A DNA stretch of 64,000 bases from M0108 sp963841065 (GTDB taxonomy: Bacteria > Pseudomonadota > Gammaproteobacteria > Chromatiales > Chromatiaceae): the NCBI GenBank assembly GCA_963841065.1, contig CAWJBI010000035.1:1-64000 (forward strand). The letters run 5' to 3'. Below the pieces are notes generated by a model. It saw nothing but the letters and a program-made list of their open reading frames with translations, had not been told where the DNA came from and made no database searches. The position numbers and the translations under genes were made by a program. Below, piece by piece: positions 63,258-64,000 of the stretch. Position 1 is the first letter of the stretch. Each line of letters opens with the position of its first letter.

Positions 63258-64000
63258 ATGAGCAACCACGACCCTATCCCCCCCGCCGCGCGGCGCCTGG
63301 ACCGCCTCTATGCCCCGCCCGAGATCGGGGCCCCCGGCAAGCGCCGGGCCCTGGCCGAGCGCCGCCAGTTGCTCCTGGCGGGGGGCTTCGTCCTGGCCAT
63401 GGCCCTGGTGGTCGTGGCGGCCTTCGCCCTGATATTGCCGGGGCTCCTGGGTCAGGCCTACCGGCTGGAGGCCTATTTCCCGGACGCGGAGGGCCTGGAC
63501 CCGGGGATGCAACTGATCCAGGAGGGTTATGTGATCGGCCTGGTCGAGCGGGTCAAGCCGGTCTTTCCCGGCGACCCGGCCCATGGCCGCCATTGCCCCC
63601 TGCCCGCCGCCGAGGCCCCGCCCCGCTCACCCATCTTGCCCTGCTTCCGCGCCACCCTGCGCATCCGCGACCAGTGGCCCATTCCCCAGGACAGCGAGGT
63701 TCGCCTGACGACCCTGGGGTTGCTGAAGGGCAACGCCCTGCGCATCGCCGTGGGCCAGTCGGCGGAGCTGCTTGCCCCCGGCGCGGTGATCGCCGCCCTC
63801 GCCCCCGAGCCCGACCTGACCCAGCAACTCGCCGTCCTCACCGAGACGGTGCGGCTGGTAGTCGAGGAGAGCATAGCCCCGACCCTGGCCAGCATCCGCG
63901 ATCAGGTCAAGACCATCGAGCTCCTGGTCGGCGGGGGCGAGGACCAGGGCCAGGGGCTGGCGGGGAACCGTGAGCAGCTCGCCGGGGCCTTCGAGAACCT
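63258..64000 (+). CDS. MCE-domain (MlaD/PqiB-like) periplasmic lipid-transfer protein, 3' end outside window
   Basis: 247 residues visible from the ATG at 63258 (MSNHDPIPPAARRLDRLYAP), open to the window end. One membrane helix at about 42-65 (LLLAGGFVLAMALVVVAAFA), then an MCE beta-barrel domain with YFPDAEGLDPGMQLIQEGYV, VIGLVERVKPVFPG and VRLTTLGLLKGNALRI. The last visible part starts a helical segment (LTETVRLVVEESIAPTLASI), as in the tube-forming MCE proteins. A short cysteine-containing insert (HCPLPAAEAPPRSPILPC) interrupts the MCE fold. Confidence 0.88.
   Translation, partial: MSNHDPIPPAARRLDRLYAPPEIGAPGKRRALAERRQLLLAGGFVLAMALVVVAAFALILPGLLGQAYRLEAYFPDAEGLDPGMQLIQEGYVIGLVERVKPVFPGDPAHGRHCPLPAAEAPPRSPILPCFRATLRIRDQWPIPQDSEVRLTTLGLLKGNALRIAVGQSAELLAPGAVIAALAPEPDLTQQLAVLTETVRLVVEESIAPTLASIRDQVKTIELLVGGGEDQGQGLAGNREQLAGAFEN

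Overview
The window is high-GC chromosomal DNA from a gammaproteobacterium. The gene order mutL-miaA-hfq-hflX-hflK-hflC, a complete System I cytochrome c maturation operon (ccmA to ccmI), a 2-oxoacid:ferredoxin oxidoreductase and a pyruvate phosphate dikinase fit a purple-sulfur-bacterium-like (Chromatiaceae) host. That placement is inference from gene content, not from a marker comparison. Many genes, including essential ones such as valS, carry single-base indels. The assembly therefore probably has residual indel errors, and each broken gene must be read with that in mind.

Layout. 1-4.2 kb is a scrambled accessory edge: a frameshifted membrane protein, the tail of a short-chain dehydrogenase and a decayed IS1634-family transposase. 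4.3-18.8 kb is mostly core: a periplasmic coiled-coil protein with a C/G homopolymer frameshift, a CDP-archaeol-synthase-like membrane protein, valS, ppdK, htpX, tRNA-Ala and tRNA-Glu, a Mut7-C protein, a serine hydrolase split by a stop codon, two glycine-zipper lipoproteins and a bacteriohemerythrin. 18.8-23.8 kb is a type III restriction-modification locus with an intact Res, a heavily broken Mod and a DUF4160/DUF2442 pair between them. 23.9-27 kb is korA-korB plus a ferritin-like gene in a tightly coupled operon.

27.2-34.6 kb is the mutL/miaA/hfq/hfl cluster. Its usual downstream partners (DUF2065 gene, hisZ, purA) lie at 56.4-59.1 kb, so about 22 kb now separates them. That interval holds a spermidine-type polyamine cluster (speA, carboxyspermidine dehydrogenase, decarboxylase, agmatinase remnant), an NMT1-type ABC importer, the ccm operon, pdxH, a short integron gene-cassette array, an IS4-family element and a polysaccharide flippase.

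The cassette array (51.35-53.6 kb) is the most distinctive region. Three low-GC cassettes each end in an attC-like site, and each cassette's R'' box is an exact reverse complement (7 to 10 nt) of the core site at that same cassette's own 5' start. This is the expected signature of integrase-mediated cassette insertion. No integrase gene is in the window, so it is a cluster of attC sites lacking an integrase nearby. A fourth cassette is cut by the IS4-type element.

The right end (59.1-64 kb) holds an NAD-binding/RyR-domain protein whose reading frame has absorbed two copies of a dispersed GC-rich palindromic repeat, then an MlaE/MlaF/MCE-type lipid transporter. The transporter's ATPase lacks the usual catalytic glutamate and switch histidine. 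The MCE gene runs off the window.
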